A stretch of DNA of 64,000 nucleotides from Schistocerca nitens (GCF_023898315.1 NC_064614.1:1056922432-1056986431), one strand, 5' to 3'; counted from the first letter of the stretch, positions 34,270-46,010 are shown. Notes: generated from the sequence alone by a model not told the origin. A program made the numbers and translations.

Positions 34270-35046
34270 GATGGAAATATGGAATAATCAACGAAATAAT
34301 AACGTTCTACGAGTCGGGGCATCGAATGTCATTAGCTATAACGTGGTAGGGAAAAAAGAAAATCTGAAAAGGGAAATGCAAAGGCTCAATCTAGATATAG
34401 TAGCGGTCAGTAAAGTGAAGTGGAAAGAAGACAAGCATTTCTAGTCAGATGAGTATAGTGTAATATCAACAGCAACAGAAAATGGTATAAGGGGAGTAGG
34501 ATTCGATATGAATAGAAGGTCGGGCAGAGAGGGTGTTACTCTGAACAGTTCAGTGATACGGTTATTCTTATCACAATCGACAGCGAACCAACACCGACAA
34601 CGATAGTTCAGGTATGCATGCCGACGTCACAAGCTAAGGATGAAATGATAGAGAAAGTGTATGAGGATCTTGAAAGGGTAATAGAGTATGTAAAGGGGTA
34701 TGAAAATCAAATATTCATGGGGGACTGGAATGCAGTTCTAGGGGAAGAAATAGAAGAAAATGTTACAGGAGAATATGGGCTTGGGACAAGGAATGAGAGA
34801 GGAAAAAGATTAATTGAATTCGGTAATAAAATTCAGCTAGTAATAGCGAATACTCTGATCAAGAATCACAAGAGGAGGAAGTATACTTGGAACAGGCAAG
34901 ATGATACGGGAAGATTTCAGTTAGATTACATTACAGTCAGTCAGTGGTTCCGAAATCAGATATTGGATTTTAAGGCGTACCCAGGAGCAGATATAGACTC
35001 AGATCACAACATAGTAATGATGAAGAGTAGACTGAGTGAGGTTTAA
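34270..35046 (+). pseudogene. LINE endonuclease (EEP family) remnant
   Basis: Frame 34184-34444 covers the start (NNVLRVGASNVISYNVVGKK, MQRLNLDIVAVSKVKWKED), where the usual GTWNV and E of the active site have decayed (ASNV; SKVKW instead of SEVKW). Frame 34618-35046 covers the rest: QIFMGDWNAVLGEE (catalytic DWN), TWNRQDDTGRFQLDYITVSQ and DIDSDHNIVMMKSRL (SDH motif). It would nick target DNA to prime reverse transcription. A stop at 34442-34444 and frameshifts separate the parts. Confidence 0.82.
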
Positions 35047-35159
35047 GACATTAATCAGGAGGAATCATCATGCAAAGAAGTGGGAAACGGAAGTACTAAG
35101 AAATGATGCGATACGCTTGAAGATCTCTAAGGCTATAGATATAGCTCAGTAGGCAGTAC

Positions 35160-36960
35160 ATTTGAAGATGAATGGACGCCCCTAAAAGGGGCGATAACAG
35201 AAGTGGGCAAGGAAAACATCGGTACAAAAAAGAAACCATGGGTAACACAAGAAATCCTACAATTGATCGATGAAAGGAGGAAGTACAAACAAGTTCCGGG
35301 AAACTCAGGAATACAGAAATACATCTCGCTGAGGAATATAATAAGCAGGAAGTACAGGGAAGTTAAGCGAAACAGACACATGAAAATTGTGAAGAAATCT
35401 AAAAACAAATGATTGACGGTAGGACCGACTCACCATACAGGAAACTCGAAACAACCTTCGGTGACATTAAAATCAAGGGTGATAACATTGAGTGTGCAAT
35501 GGGAATTCCACTGTTAAATCAAGAGGAGCGAACGGATAGGTGGAAAGAATACATTGAAAGCCTCTATGAGGGCGAAGATATATCTGATATATTACAAGAA
35601 GAAACAGGAGTCGATTTAGAAGAGATAGGGGACCCAGGATTAGAATCAGCATTTAAAAGACCTTTGGAGGACTCAAGATCAAATAAGGCAGAAGGGGTAG
35701 ATAACATTCCATCAGAATTTTTAAAATCGCTGGGGGAAGTGGCAACAAAACGACTACTCACGTTGGTGTGTAGAATGTATGAGTCTGGCGACATACGATC
35801 TGACTTTCGGAAAAGCATCATCCACACAGTTCCGAAGACGGCAAGAGCTGACAAGTGCTAAAATTGTCACACAATCAGCTTAACAAGTCATGCATCCAAG
35901 TTGCTGACAAGAATAATATACATATTAATGGAAAAGAAAATTGAGGATGTGCTAGATGACGATCAGTTTGGCTTTAGGAAAGGCACGAGAGAGGCAATTC
36001 TGACGTTTCGGTTGATAATGGAAGCAAGACTAAAGAAAAATCAAGACACATTCATAGGATTTGTCGACCTGCAAAAAGCGCTCGACAATGTAAAATAGTG
36101 CAAGAGGTTTGAAATTCTGAGAAAAATAGGTGTAAGCTATAGGGAGAGAGGGGACATATACAGTATGTTCAACATCCAAGAGGGAATATTGAGAGTGGAC
36201 GACCAAGAACCAAGCACTCTTTTTAAAATGGGTATAAGACAAGGATGAAGTCTTTCGGCCCTACTGTTCAATCTGTACATCGAGGAATCAATGACGGAAA
36301 TAAAAGGATGGTTCAGGAGTGGAATTAAAAACCAAGGTGAAAGGATATCATGATACGATTTGCTGATGACATTGCTATCCTCAGTGAAAGTAAAGAAGTA
36401 TTACATGATCTGCTCAATGGAATGAACAGTCTGATGTGTACAGAGTATGGATTGAGAGTAAACCGAAGAAAGACGAAGGTAATTAGAAGTAGTAGAAATG
36501 AGAACAGCGAGAAACTTATCAGGATCGATGGTCACGGAGTAGATGAAGTTAAGTAATTCTGCTACCAAGGCAGTAAAATAACCAGTAACGGACGGAGTAA
36601 GGACATCAAAACCAGACTAGCAACGGCAAAAATAGGATTCCTGGCCAAGAGAAGTCTACTAACATCAAATATCGCCCATAATTTGAGGAAGAAATTTCTG
36701 AGAACATATGACTGGAGTACAGCATTGTATGGTAGTGAAACATGGACTCTGGAAAAACAGGAACGGAAGAAGATCGAAGCATTTGAGATGTGGTGCTACA
36801 GACGAATGTTGGAAATTAGGCTGAGTGATAAGGTAAGGAATGAGGAGGTTCTGTGTAGAATTGGAGAGGAAAGGAATATGTCGGAAACACTGAGAAGGAG
36901 AAGGGACAGGACGATAGGACATCTGTTAAGACACAGAGAAAGACTCCCGTGGTACTAGAC
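35160..36960 (+). pseudogene. LINE reverse transcriptase remnant
   Basis: Broken into frames 35203-35412, 35409-35861, 35901-36098, 36350-36556 and 36683-36958. Visible blocks: SNKAEGVDNIPSEFLKSLGE, KSIIHTVPK, DDQFGFRKGTREAI, FIGFVDLQKALDNVK (decayed DLEKAFD), MIRFADDIAILSE with intact catalytic Asp pair (36350-36388), YGSETWTLEKQERKKIEAFE and FEMWCYRRMLEI. The GC(S/T)LSPLLFNLYIE block at 36240-36290 follows a TGA stop. Dead, but the catalytic box is conserved. Confidence 0.85.
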
Positions 36961-37716
36961 GGTGTTGTAGAAGGCAAAAACTGTAGACAGAGATTGGAAT
37001 TCACACAGCAAATAATACAGGACTTGCAAGTGCTACTCTGAATTGAAGAGATTAGCACAGGAGAGGAATTCGTGGCGGGCCGCATCAAACCAGTCAGAAG
37101 ACTGATGACCCAAAAAAATCATCTTAGTGAATTACAACATCCTTGTTTGTTAGGGCCATCCCTGGTTACTTACCATACTTCAGTTCACTGAGTTATAGCT
37201 GTACTTAAATACATGTGATCCTGTGGGTAGCGATCTGTTTATTGGTAAGGGCACCCAATGTAGGCCATTCTGACAGTCACAGGGATATGTCGATTGCTTA
37301 GTCCTAACAACACATTTGCGTGATTTGAAAAGGGCAGAATCGCGACTCCTCGGACCTCATTACACGACTCCAGTTAGCTATTGCCTGTAGTCTGCCATAT
37401 TCTGTTAGTAAAAGGGTGAATGGCCTTAACACGTTTCTCATGCTCTCTGAGAGTTGCTTTCCATTAGAACGTTCTAAACTGGGTACTAGCAGAAAAAGAC
37501 AGCCCAGGTGGCTAACCAGTGGGATAAGGATATCATATAGAACAAAGCGGGAATTACGAGTATATCACAATGTTATAAATAGTCACAATCAAGCTACAGT
37601 AGCTCATTACAAACAGTATTGAAGGTACTTAAAATGTTATTAGGAAGGCTAGAAGTATGTGGTATGCAAATAGAATACCTAATTCACAGGATTAAACTAA
37701 AACCATATCGTCAGTT

Positions 37717-39317
37717 GTGAAGGAAATGTCTGGCTTGCAGCTCAAGGTAATTGATACAAAGTCGGTTCGTAGTAACAATATTTCTGTTACTGATAAATCA
37801 GGTATATGTACAGTATTTAACAATCATTTTCTGAGCACTGCTGCTGAATTAAATAAAAATTTGGTTCCTACAGGGAACTGCCTTTCGGTGACTGAAATAC
37901 TCCTCTGTGGTACAGATACGGGACAGATTGAGTCAATAATTAAATCACTGAAGACTGAGGACTCTCATGGATATGATGAAGTGCCTAGCAGAATATTAAA
38001 TTACTGTGCTGCATATGTTAGCTCTGTATTTAACCATATTTTTAACTTTTCCTTTAGGGATGGTCAGTTTCCCGAAGGATTCAAGTACTCAGCAGTAAAG
38101 GCGCTTCTTAAAAATGGAGGAATGGATAGTGTGGACAATTTTAGACGTATTTCTATGCCATCATTGTTTGCTAAATTTATTTAAAAGGCTGTGTATGTAA
38201 GGATAATTGATCTTTTTTTTCACACGATTTGCTATCAAATATAAAGTTCGGCTTTAGAAGTCGTTTAACAACTGAAAATGCTATATTCTCTTTTCTCTGT
38301 GACGTACAGGATAGGTTAAACAAAAGGTTTCCAACGCTAGGCATATTTCTTGATTTGCTGGCTGAAGTGGCCGAGCGGTTCTAAGCGCTACAGTCTTGAA
38401 CCGCGCGACCGCTACAGTCGCAGGTACGAATGCTGCCTCGGGCATGGATGTGTGTGATATCCTTAGGTTAGTTAGGTTTAAGTAGTTCTAAATTCTAGGG
38501 GACTGATGACTTTAGAAGTTAAGTCCCATAGTGATCAGAGCCGTTTGAACCATTTATTGATTTAACTAAGGCGTTTGATTGTGTTGATCACGAAATATTG
38601 CTCCTGAGGGTGGACTATTACAGGATACGGGGAGTACCTCACAACTGGTTCAGCTCTTACATTAGCAACAGACAGCAAAATGTCATTATTCACAATGTTG
38701 AGAATGGCTGTAATGTGGGGTCTGAGTGGGGTACAGTCAAGTGGGGGGTGCCCCAGGGATCAGTGCTGGGGATACTCTTTTTCGTTATTTATAAAAATGA
38801 TATAACCTCTTGTATGACGTGTAACTCTATAATATTTCTGTTTGCTGATAACACTAGCTTGGTAGTAAAGGATGTTGTGTGCAACATTGGCTCGTTTTCA
38901 AATCGTCCAGTTCATGACTTAATTTCACGGCTTGTAGAAAATAAACTAACGCCAAATCACTATAATACTCAGCTTTTACAGTCTGCAACACACAATTCAA
39001 CAAATTCTGACGTTTTAATTTCACAGAATGGGCATATGATTAGTGAAACTGAACAGTTCACATTTCTATGTCTTCAGATAGATAGTAAACTGTCGTGGAA
39101 GGCCCACGTTCAGGATCTTGTTATAAGTCTTAATGCTGCCATTTTTACTATTCGAAAGGTATCTGAAGTGAGTGAACGTTCGACACGAAAATTAGTGTAC
39201 TTTGCTTATTTTCATTCGCACATGTCGTATGGTATTATATTTTGGGGCAACTCTTCCCATTCTAAAAAGATATTTTTGGCTCAGAAACGGCCGATTCGGG
39301 GAATAAGGGGTGTATAA
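37717..39317 (+). pseudogene. Jockey-like reverse transcriptase, split by a SINE
   Basis: First part (37717-38184): linker and RT start, with GQIESIIKSLKTEDSHGYDE, VPSRILNYC and FPEGFKYSAVKALLKNGG. Stops and a frameshift follow to 38340. After the SINE, frame 38598-39317 (239 codons) is the longest coding remnant in the window: DYYRIRGVPHNWFSSYISNR, WGVPQGSVLGILFFVIYKND, IIFLFADNTSLVV and SHMSYGIIFWGNSSHSKKIF. In the catalytic box FADD has become FADN (codon 38850-38852), which should abolish activity. Confidence 0.87.
38357..38552 (+). repeat. SINE family A, copy 11 (nested in LINE RT)
   Basis: Target duplication TTTCTTGATTT (38346-38356) and TTTATTGATTT (38553-38563), one mismatch. Excising it restores GIFLDLTKAFDCVDHE, the conserved RT block. 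Confidence 0.95.
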
Positions 39318-39844
39318 GTTCATGAACGAGTCTGGGTATTTTGACATTCGCCTCTCAATACATATAATCCTTACTGTCATCTCTTTTTAACGATATTAGC
39401 TTATTCCCAAGAATAAGCAGCTTTCACTCAGTTAATACGGGCAGAAATCAAACCTGCATTTGGATCAAACTTCCTTAACTCCTGTGTAGAAAGGTATAGA
39501 GTATACTGCTGCATCCATTTTCAATAAGCTACCACTCGAATTCTAAAATATTAGCAGTAATTCACGCGCTTTCAAATAGAAACTGAAGAGTTTCCTCATG
39601 GTTCACTCCTTCTATTGTGTCGAGGAGTTCCTTGAAAAATTAAGCTGATTCTTGTTGTATTGTTGATTGCGTTTACTTAAACTTGAGGATTGACTCTTTT
39701 CGGGTTCATAAATATTTTAATTTTATCTGTTATTACTTTTATGTTGTAATTTCATGTACTGACACGTTCCATGACCTTGGAGATTTGCTCCTCAATTTGG
39801 TCCTGCGGAACGTGACGAGTAAATAAATAAAAATAAATTAACGA

Positions 39845-41170
39845 CTTGAACGTTAGTTTTCCGCTCTGCAGGATGGTATTCAGCGATGTACCTGATCCCC
39901 AAGTGTCCGTTTTATGCAGTTCCTTTCGCAATCTTCGATCAGTATCCGGTTAAGATGAACGTACAGTGTCTGACAGCAGTAGCTACTGATGATTTCGAAA
40001 ACGATTGTCATTACACAGTGTGGCAGTAGTTTCTGGTCATTTTCGGTTACGATCTTTTTGCAACCATCCCCCTACGTCGTTTTACATGGCTGCAAGTGGT
40101 ACACCATTCCGTGAGACACATTGGACAGGCAGCGTTGATACACCAATAAATCGGTCGACCTGATATGTGGTGTGGTCATGCATTCATCTAAACATGGTAT
40201 CGCCTTTCTAGCTAAGTGCCACGTACTCACATGGTTCCATCTTTCTGCGTTGATTCCATAGAGCCAATTGGCACATAGAAACCACTGCACCGGCATGTCT
40301 TACGTCAACGGTGGAGGGTCGCATGACCGACGTTGCAATGCCACGCTATCTAAAGCACTGCAAAGCGATGGGTGTGTTCTTTCACAGAAATGAATAATAA
40401 TCTGTTCTGTGAATCTATCGTGGAGTAGGTACGAGTTAAAACAGAATTTCCATAAATGTCTGGCCGGCGCGCCATTCTAACTGCCGGAGGAAAAGTACGA
40501 AACAGCCAATGTTCAAAGTGCTTTCCCTTGGTAATTTCTTGTCTTGTCTACATAATAGTTATATCAATTAATTTTTCTGATGAATAACTGCTGTTCTCGA
40601 GATAATTTAAAAAAATAATGATTTTATAATTGTTTGAATGTCGTTGACATTTTTCTTCTTGCTGAAGCAGATGGTCCTTGAGGCACCGAATAGCCTTGTC
40701 TGAATAACTTTATCTTAAAAGCCAAATTGACGCGAAGTTTTTGAGGAATATTTTCCGAATATTTTGATTTAAGGGACCCGCAGTCCCCGGTGACTAGTCA
40801 GAGACAAATAAAAGTAATCAGATTTTCCAGTATTTTAGCCCGGTACCTTTCTTCATTTGCAAAAATTTCAGGAAGTTAAAAAAAGTGTATTCGTACTATC
40901 ACCAAAATGTACAACACAAACCATAGCCAATGCATAAATACAAAAGTACTGTCGAGTGGTTACAGTAGTTGCAGGAGCTGCCCAGCGTAGAAATACATGA
41001 GGTATTTATCAGTTAACTCATAGTCGTTAATCCACCTTTCTGTGTTCCACTGTTAACACAAAACTGACTCTTCTGGGAAAAACAAACCCGAGCAGTACTG
41101 AATGCAAACTTGAGGGTTGAAGACTAAAGTGGACAAAACTGTTGTCTACACTAAGTGTCGTCTGTGAATG
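39845..41170. other. Unassigned stretch
   Basis: No supported gene. The minus-strand frame 40072-40296 has no motif. 40300-40420 may hold an old repeat but I cannot classify it. Confidence 0.4.
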
Positions 41171-41444
41171 AAACTACACTAATGCTCATTAATTAAGGAT
41201 AATGGTCATACATGGTGAAACAACGCTTTGGTGGGCGGTTGTCTGGTTTAAATCACCTCGTAGTGTGACCACGCGGTACATTTGATCTGCGGTCGTCGCA
41301 CAGTGGCCTTGACAGCAGTCCACAAACGCAGAGGTTTACTGGTACATGTCAGAGTACGGTGCAGCGAGTAAGTGTGCAGACGTTTTCAGGCGTGCTAGTG
41401 GTGACTGTGTGTTGAAAATGACTCAGAGAACACATATTGATGAC

Positions 41445-41734
41445 CCAGAATGAGATTTGCACTCTGCAGCGGAGTGTGCGCTGATATGAAACATCCTGGT
41501 AGATTAAAACTGTGTGCCGGACCGAGACTAGAACTCGGGACCTTTGCCTTTCGCGGACAAGTGCTCTGCCAACTGAGCTACCCAAGCACGACTCACGCCC
41601 CGTCCTCACAGCTTTACTTCTGCCAGTACCTCGAGGTACTGGCAGAAGTGAAGTTGTGAGGACGGGGCGTGAAAGGCAAAGGTCCCGAGTTCGAGTCTCG
41701 GTCCGGCACACAGTTTTAATCTGCCAGGAAGTTT
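41445..41734. repeat. SINE family E inverted dimer, inserted as a unit
   Basis: A 14-bp perfect duplication CACATATTGATGAC flanks it (41431-41444 and 41735-41748). The insert is a near-palindrome about AGTACCTCGAGGTACT (41625-41640). Both arms carry the tRNA-like B-box CCCGAGTTCGAGTCTCGG (minus strand in the left arm, slightly mutated; plus in the right arm), ending GTTTTAATCTGCC. The right arm lacks the A-box half; the left arm has an extra outer segment CACTCTGCAGCGGAGTG. Confidence 0.88.
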
Positions 41735-42740
41735 CACATATTGATGACGGTATGAGAGGTAGAATACTAGGGCGACTAGAGGCAGGTCGTAGCATGCGCC
41801 CTCCGTGTGCCACAAAGTGTGATCTCAAGCTTATGGCAACGATTCCAGCAGACAGGAAACGTGTCCAGGCGCTACAGTACGAGACGTCCACAGTGTAATA
41901 CACCACAAGAAGACCGATAACTCACCATCAGTGCCCGCAGACGGCCACGGAGTACTGCAAGTAGCCTTGCTCGGGACCTCACCGCAGCCACTGGAACAAT
42001 TGTCTCCAGACACACAGTCTAAAGACGACTGAACAGACATCGTTTATTCACCCGGAGACCTGCAAGGTGCGTTCCACTGACCTCTGGTCACAGGAAAACC
42101 CGTAAAGCCTGGTGTCAAGAACACAATACATCGTCATTGGAACAGTGGTCCCATGTTATGTTCACGGACGAGTCCAGGTATAGCCTGAACAGTGATTCTC
42201 ACCGGGTTTTCATCTGACGTGAACCAGGAACCAGATACCAACCCCTTAATGTCCTTGAAAGGGATCTGTGTGTGGAGGTCGTGGTTTGATGGTATGGGGT
42301 GGGATTGTGATTGGTGCACGTACATCCCTGCACCATCTTTGACAGAGGAACTGTAACATGTCAGGTGTATCGTGACGTCACTTTGCACCAATATGTCTGC
42401 CTTTTCAGGGATGCAGTGAGTCCCACCTTCCTCCTGATGGATGTTAACGCACGGCCCTACCGAGCTGCCATCGTGGAGGAGTACCTTGAAACAGAAGATA
42501 TCAGGCGAATGGAGTGGCCTGCCTGTTCTCCAGACCTAAACCCCATCGAGCACGTCTGGGATGCTCTCGGTCGACGTATCCCTGCACGTATTCAAACCCC
42601 TACAACACTTCAGGAGCTCCAACAGGCACTGGTGCAAGAATGGGAGGCTATACCCCAGCAGATGCTCGACCATCTGGTCCAAAGTATGCCAACCCGTTGT
42701 GCGGCCTGTGTACGTGTGGATGGTGATCATATCCCATATT
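41560..42740 (+). pseudogene. Tc1-like transposase remnant
   Basis: The N-terminal part is weak: after the inserted repeat, DGMRGRILGRLEAGRS (41740-41795) is the first helix-turn-helix. Frame 42311-42742 (143 codons) has RDAVSPTFLLMDVNARPYRA (second Asp within MDVNARPYR, normally QDNARPH), PACSPDLNPIEHVWDALGRR (Glu) and the C-terminal QQMLDHLVQSMPTRCAACVR. First-Asp block FTDESRYSL-like lies near 42160-42190 (FTDESRYSLN). Frameshifts break it. Confidence 0.85.
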
Positions 42741-42939
42741 GATGTCGGGGTACATGCGCAGGAAACAGTGGTGTTTTGTAGCACATGTGTTTCATGGCGG
42801 TTTTCTCAACTTCTCACCAATACTGATCCGTGCCGTGTGTGTTCCCTATGTGCCTATGCTATTAGCGCCAGTTTTGTGTAGTGCCACGTTGTGTGGCACC
42901 ACAGTCTGCAATTATCCTTAATTTATGAGCATGAGTGTA

Positions 42940-43230
42940 GTTTGTCTCAAAACAAGACCAACAGCAGTGACATTTACACTGCCGTACAGATATTTTAATG
43001 CAATATAAACACGAAATGAGATTGAGGTAATAAAATAAATTGCATTATTTTGTAAAGAGTCGTAGATCACTTGTCCCTTATAAAGGAATACTAAGAAAAT
43101 ATCCCTGGGCAGCTTCTGAAATTTTGACGAAATCGTGTTGGCTCTTGCTGTATATGAACAGTCCAGTTACCATTTGCAGGAAACAAAGCAGCCTCAACAG
43201 GATAGCGACAGTTGTTTGTTCGTGTTACAG
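42940..43230. other. Putative intron upstream of the receptor exon
   Basis: A+T-rich with no coding signal. Its last 20 bases (GTTGTTTGTTCGTGTTACAG) form a pyrimidine-rich tract and AG acceptor. Confidence 0.4.
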
Positions 43231-43353
43231 GAGCGACCGCTGCGGCCTGTACGACGCAGAGCTGGACGTGGTGGAGGAGAAGCGCGCGCACAAGTACCTG
43301 GTGCTCATGGTGAGCGCCTTCGGCTTCTGGCTGTGCCCCCTCATGGTACTGCG
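43231..43353 (+). CDS. Candidate internal exon of a rhodopsin-family GPCR-like gene
   Basis: A 123-bp G+C-rich island starts right after a TTCGTGTTACAG acceptor and ends at a GCG|GTGAGT donor. The open frame (third base of a codon at 43231; two bases of a codon left at 43353) gives about 41 residues: SDRCGLYDAELDVVEEKRAH followed by KYLVLMVSAFGFWLCPLMVL and R. A charged, acidic loop, then EKRAHK and a 20-residue hydrophobic helix with FGFWLCPL, resembles the end of intracellular loop 3 and helix 6 (F-x-x-C-W-x-P region) of rhodopsin-family receptors. Codon use is strongly GC-ending, unlike every transposon around. The ligand, partner exons and identity are not visible; other exons must lie outside the window or far away in this intron-rich genome. 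Confidence 0.62.
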
Positions 43354-44306
43354 GTGAGTCACCTGCTGTGGACACTTATTGCCTTTTTCTCAGTGCGGCT
43401 CTACATCTGGGTTTGAGGAGACGATGAACAAAGATGTGTTCGAATGAGTATGCTAACTGTAAGTGTCCGACCAAATCCACGACGTCAGTAAGCCTTGTAC
43501 AGCTACCATTTTGGATAAGAAATACTTTGATGCAGACTTTCATTCCCAGTGAATCAGTGTAAATTACTCACATCTAAGATGTTTATCGACGCCGATGTAC
43601 TGTTGGTCCTCATGGAGGAGTGTAGGCTTTCGCGATTATTGTCCATGTCAAAGAACTACTTCTGGATGTGTGACCACCAAGTCACATGTGACTTATTGTT
43701 TGACACGATAAAGGGGCAGGGGTATCAAATGCCTATTGCTAACGATATTTGATATTAATTTTTGTTGACTGTCATCGGCGAATAGGGTGATAGCTGCAGT
43801 CGTGACAGTACGTAATAGGTGGTGGCGCCTGTGGACTGTCAACACTCCTTGTCGCAGGCCACTTCTTTCACCCTATTCCTGGTGTGGTTCAAGACTTTGT
43901 GCCGTTCCCCCTCCGTCGGATATTGTAAGCGTCAGCCATTCCCAAACTCCATCCTCCGATACTTCCTGCATTACACTGCCGACATCGCCAAACACTTCAC
44001 AAACTCCATCCTCCCATACTCCCTGCATTACACTGCCGACATCACCAAACACTCTCTCCCGCTATAATATGCAACCCTCCAACGATACTTGAATATCCTG
44101 ATGAACTGGTACGAAAACTTCAAGAAAATCCTCATAAAAACCAAGTCGCCATTTTTGGCTAAACCACTCGATGATTCTGTTGTCTCGATTTCCACATCAG
44201 CTCCTATAACCGACCCATTCCTCTCATTTATTTCTAGTCCATGGAATATGCTACTCATCAACATAAAACGGAAAGCCCGAATTCTAGTAAAACTACTGGC
44301 AGTACT
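43354..44306. other. Putative intron downstream of the receptor exon
   Basis: No further exon-like island found. It contains a two-unit tandem repeat at 43944-44055. The 101-codon frame 43787-44092 mostly reads through that repeat. Confidence 0.4.
43944..44055. repeat. Tandem duplication, two ~57-bp units
   Basis: AAACTCCATCCTCC starts both units (43944 and 44001), each running through CTGCATTACACTGCCGACAT to CCAAACACT. Confidence 0.9.
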
Positions 44307-44319
44307 TGACTAGGTTCAA

Positions 44320-44532
44320 AAAAAAAAAAAAAAAAAAGGTTCAAATTGCTCTGAGCACTATGGGACTCAACTGCTGACGTCATAAGTCCCCTAGAACTTA
44401 GAACTACTTAAACCTAACTAACCTAAGGACAACACACACATCCATGCCCGAGGCAGGATTCGAACCTGCGACCGTAGCGGTCGCGCGGTTCCAGACTCTA
44501 GCGCCAGAACCGCTCGGCCACCAGCGGCCGGC
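44320..44532 (-). repeat. SINE family A, copy 12, with long A/T tail
   Basis: Target duplication TGACTAGGTTCAA (44307-44319 and 44533-44545). A run of about 20 A lies at the 3' end (44318-44337), long compared with other copies, suggesting recent insertion. Confidence 0.95.
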
Positions 44533-44545
44533 TGACTAGGTTCAA

Positions 44546-46010
44546 CATCCTTCTACCATTGCCCTCACCTGCAAATATCTCATCCTGATTCATGCTAATT
44601 TTGCCTGGATTTCTGTCTTTCTAAATCTGTACTAATCCCTTGAGAGACATACACTCCGTCTTACATTTAGCACCAACCTATCTTCCGCGCTTCACATCCT
44701 ATATTAACTAGTCTGTTGCACACATCTTCTTCTCTTTTTGGAGAAATTTCGGATCCAATGCACCAATCTGAGAACCAGTCTCAGCACGCAATATCTTATC
44801 CACTAATGACTAATACAGGACAAGCAAATAAATCGAGAGTGAAACAACAGAAAACTATTATTCCCCGATCTGGTGTATTTTCATTCCGTATTAGTTTTTC
44901 AGTGTTGCACAGAAGTTTACTTGTGGGTATGGTGACCAATGACTCGTTTACTCATTTAGTTCGTGACATTTTTACTGCCAACTGTTTCCTTTAAGTGACA
45001 ATCTATTTGTAATTACGTTTACCATCACCATTTTTGCATGTGTGGCAAATCCAGTCATGGATGACAGACATTTTTGTGATCCATGATTACATTTATAGCA
45101 ATACAAATATTTGCTGGATCGCTGTGAAACATTATTGCGAATATGTCGCAACTCGTTTACTATTACCTTGTTCATTATTTGTTGAAGGTTTTTGATCAGT
45201 ACTTCCGATATGTTCCTTTAGGGTTTCACATCTCGAACTGGTCACCAGAACATTTACTTTCTATACTTCCAATTTAACTGCAACTGTTGTCATTAATTTA
45301 CGTCATTTCTGTCGCTGAAACATCGAACCTCTCCCCTCTCACGACGCATTCGACGACATACCTGACTGTTGCGTGGAAATCCCTCAATTACGCCGTGTAA
45401 CATGTGATAGGCAGAAGATCAGCATCCAAATCACAAACTAGAAAATACACAAGCATGTGTTTTCCACTTACACACAGTCACCAAAAGCAAACTGAATATT
45501 AAATGGAAAGAATGGGAAATTCAGCACTACGACACCCTAAAATACATGAGAATTGTTCTATTCTGCATACTATGCTTTAGAATACGTTGTATGGACTTGA
45601 AAGGAGAAGTCTGCAACAGGAACATTGCCTTACGAGGGCACAAATCGCCAGTTTCTCTTGTCAACTGTACTAAAAGTGTGTTTTTCTGTGGGACATTATG
45701 GAATACCGGTTTGCGGAGCATCGGCTCACAAAAGTCATGTCGACGTGGTCTTAAACGAGTAAATTCGCTCACTTACTGGGTGCCTTAGAACAACCTTAGT
45801 CCAGAACATCTACCCCTTGGTTGGTAGTGCTTCTCCACCAATAAGACGCTAAGTGGCGGGAGAAACAGAACAGAAGAAGCTAAATGAAGACTCAAATCAC
45901 TTGCTGTACAATTACGCAGCTGCTAGACGTCGGCTGAAGTCCAGGAAATTTTTTCGCAACGAACGTTTCCATTAGGTGTCAAGCCAGATGTCGAAGTGTT
46001 TCACCATGGC
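44546..46010. other. Unassigned stretch
   Basis: No gene identified. The facing frames 45527-45772 (minus) and 45546-45788 (plus) overlap and neither has a motif I can defend. Confidence 0.35.

Larger units (their letters stand above)
33848..37122 (+). mobile_element. RTE-type LINE, nearly full length (endonuclease + RT)
   Basis: About 3.27 kb, containing in order a tRNA-like 5' end, an untranslated leader, an apurinic-like (EEP) endonuclease, a reverse transcriptase and a short 3' end (AAACCAGTCAGAAGACTGAT then GACCCAAAAAAA). I recognise this arrangement as a family abundant in locust genomes. It has many stops and frameshifts, but remains one of the better preserved elements in the window. 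No clear long target duplication was found. Confidence 0.82.
37400..39838 (+). mobile_element. Jockey-like LINE, 5'-truncated, with A-rich tail
   Basis: The copy lacks the endonuclease, starts within the linker (RSKLGTSRKRQPRWLTSGIR, 37455-37520), continues through RT, and ends in AAATAAATAAAAATAAA (39821-39838) after a 3' untranslated region. A family A SINE splits it at 38357-38552. Confidence 0.82.
41177..42937 (+). mobile_element. Tc1-like DNA transposon with terminal repeats and a nested insertion
   Basis: The left end CACTAATGCTCATTAATTAA and right end TTAATTTATGAGCATGAGTG are inverted copies, each next to TA (41175-41176 and 42938-42939). The symmetry even extends into the flanks (AAACTA / TAGTTT). 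The interior is 1.76 kb, about 290 bp of it an inserted repeat at 41445-41734. Confidence 0.88.

Noticed and set aside
41349..41906. 185-codon minus-strand and 128-codon plus-strand frames
   Set aside because: Generated by the inverted-dimer SINE; the RTETRTRDLCLSR-like text is the translated tRNA-like head.
45527..45788. Possible Penelope-type element or zinc-finger fragment
   Set aside because: I considered the RPRRHDF...GDLCPRKAM text, but the motif order does not fit and the opposite strand is equally open.
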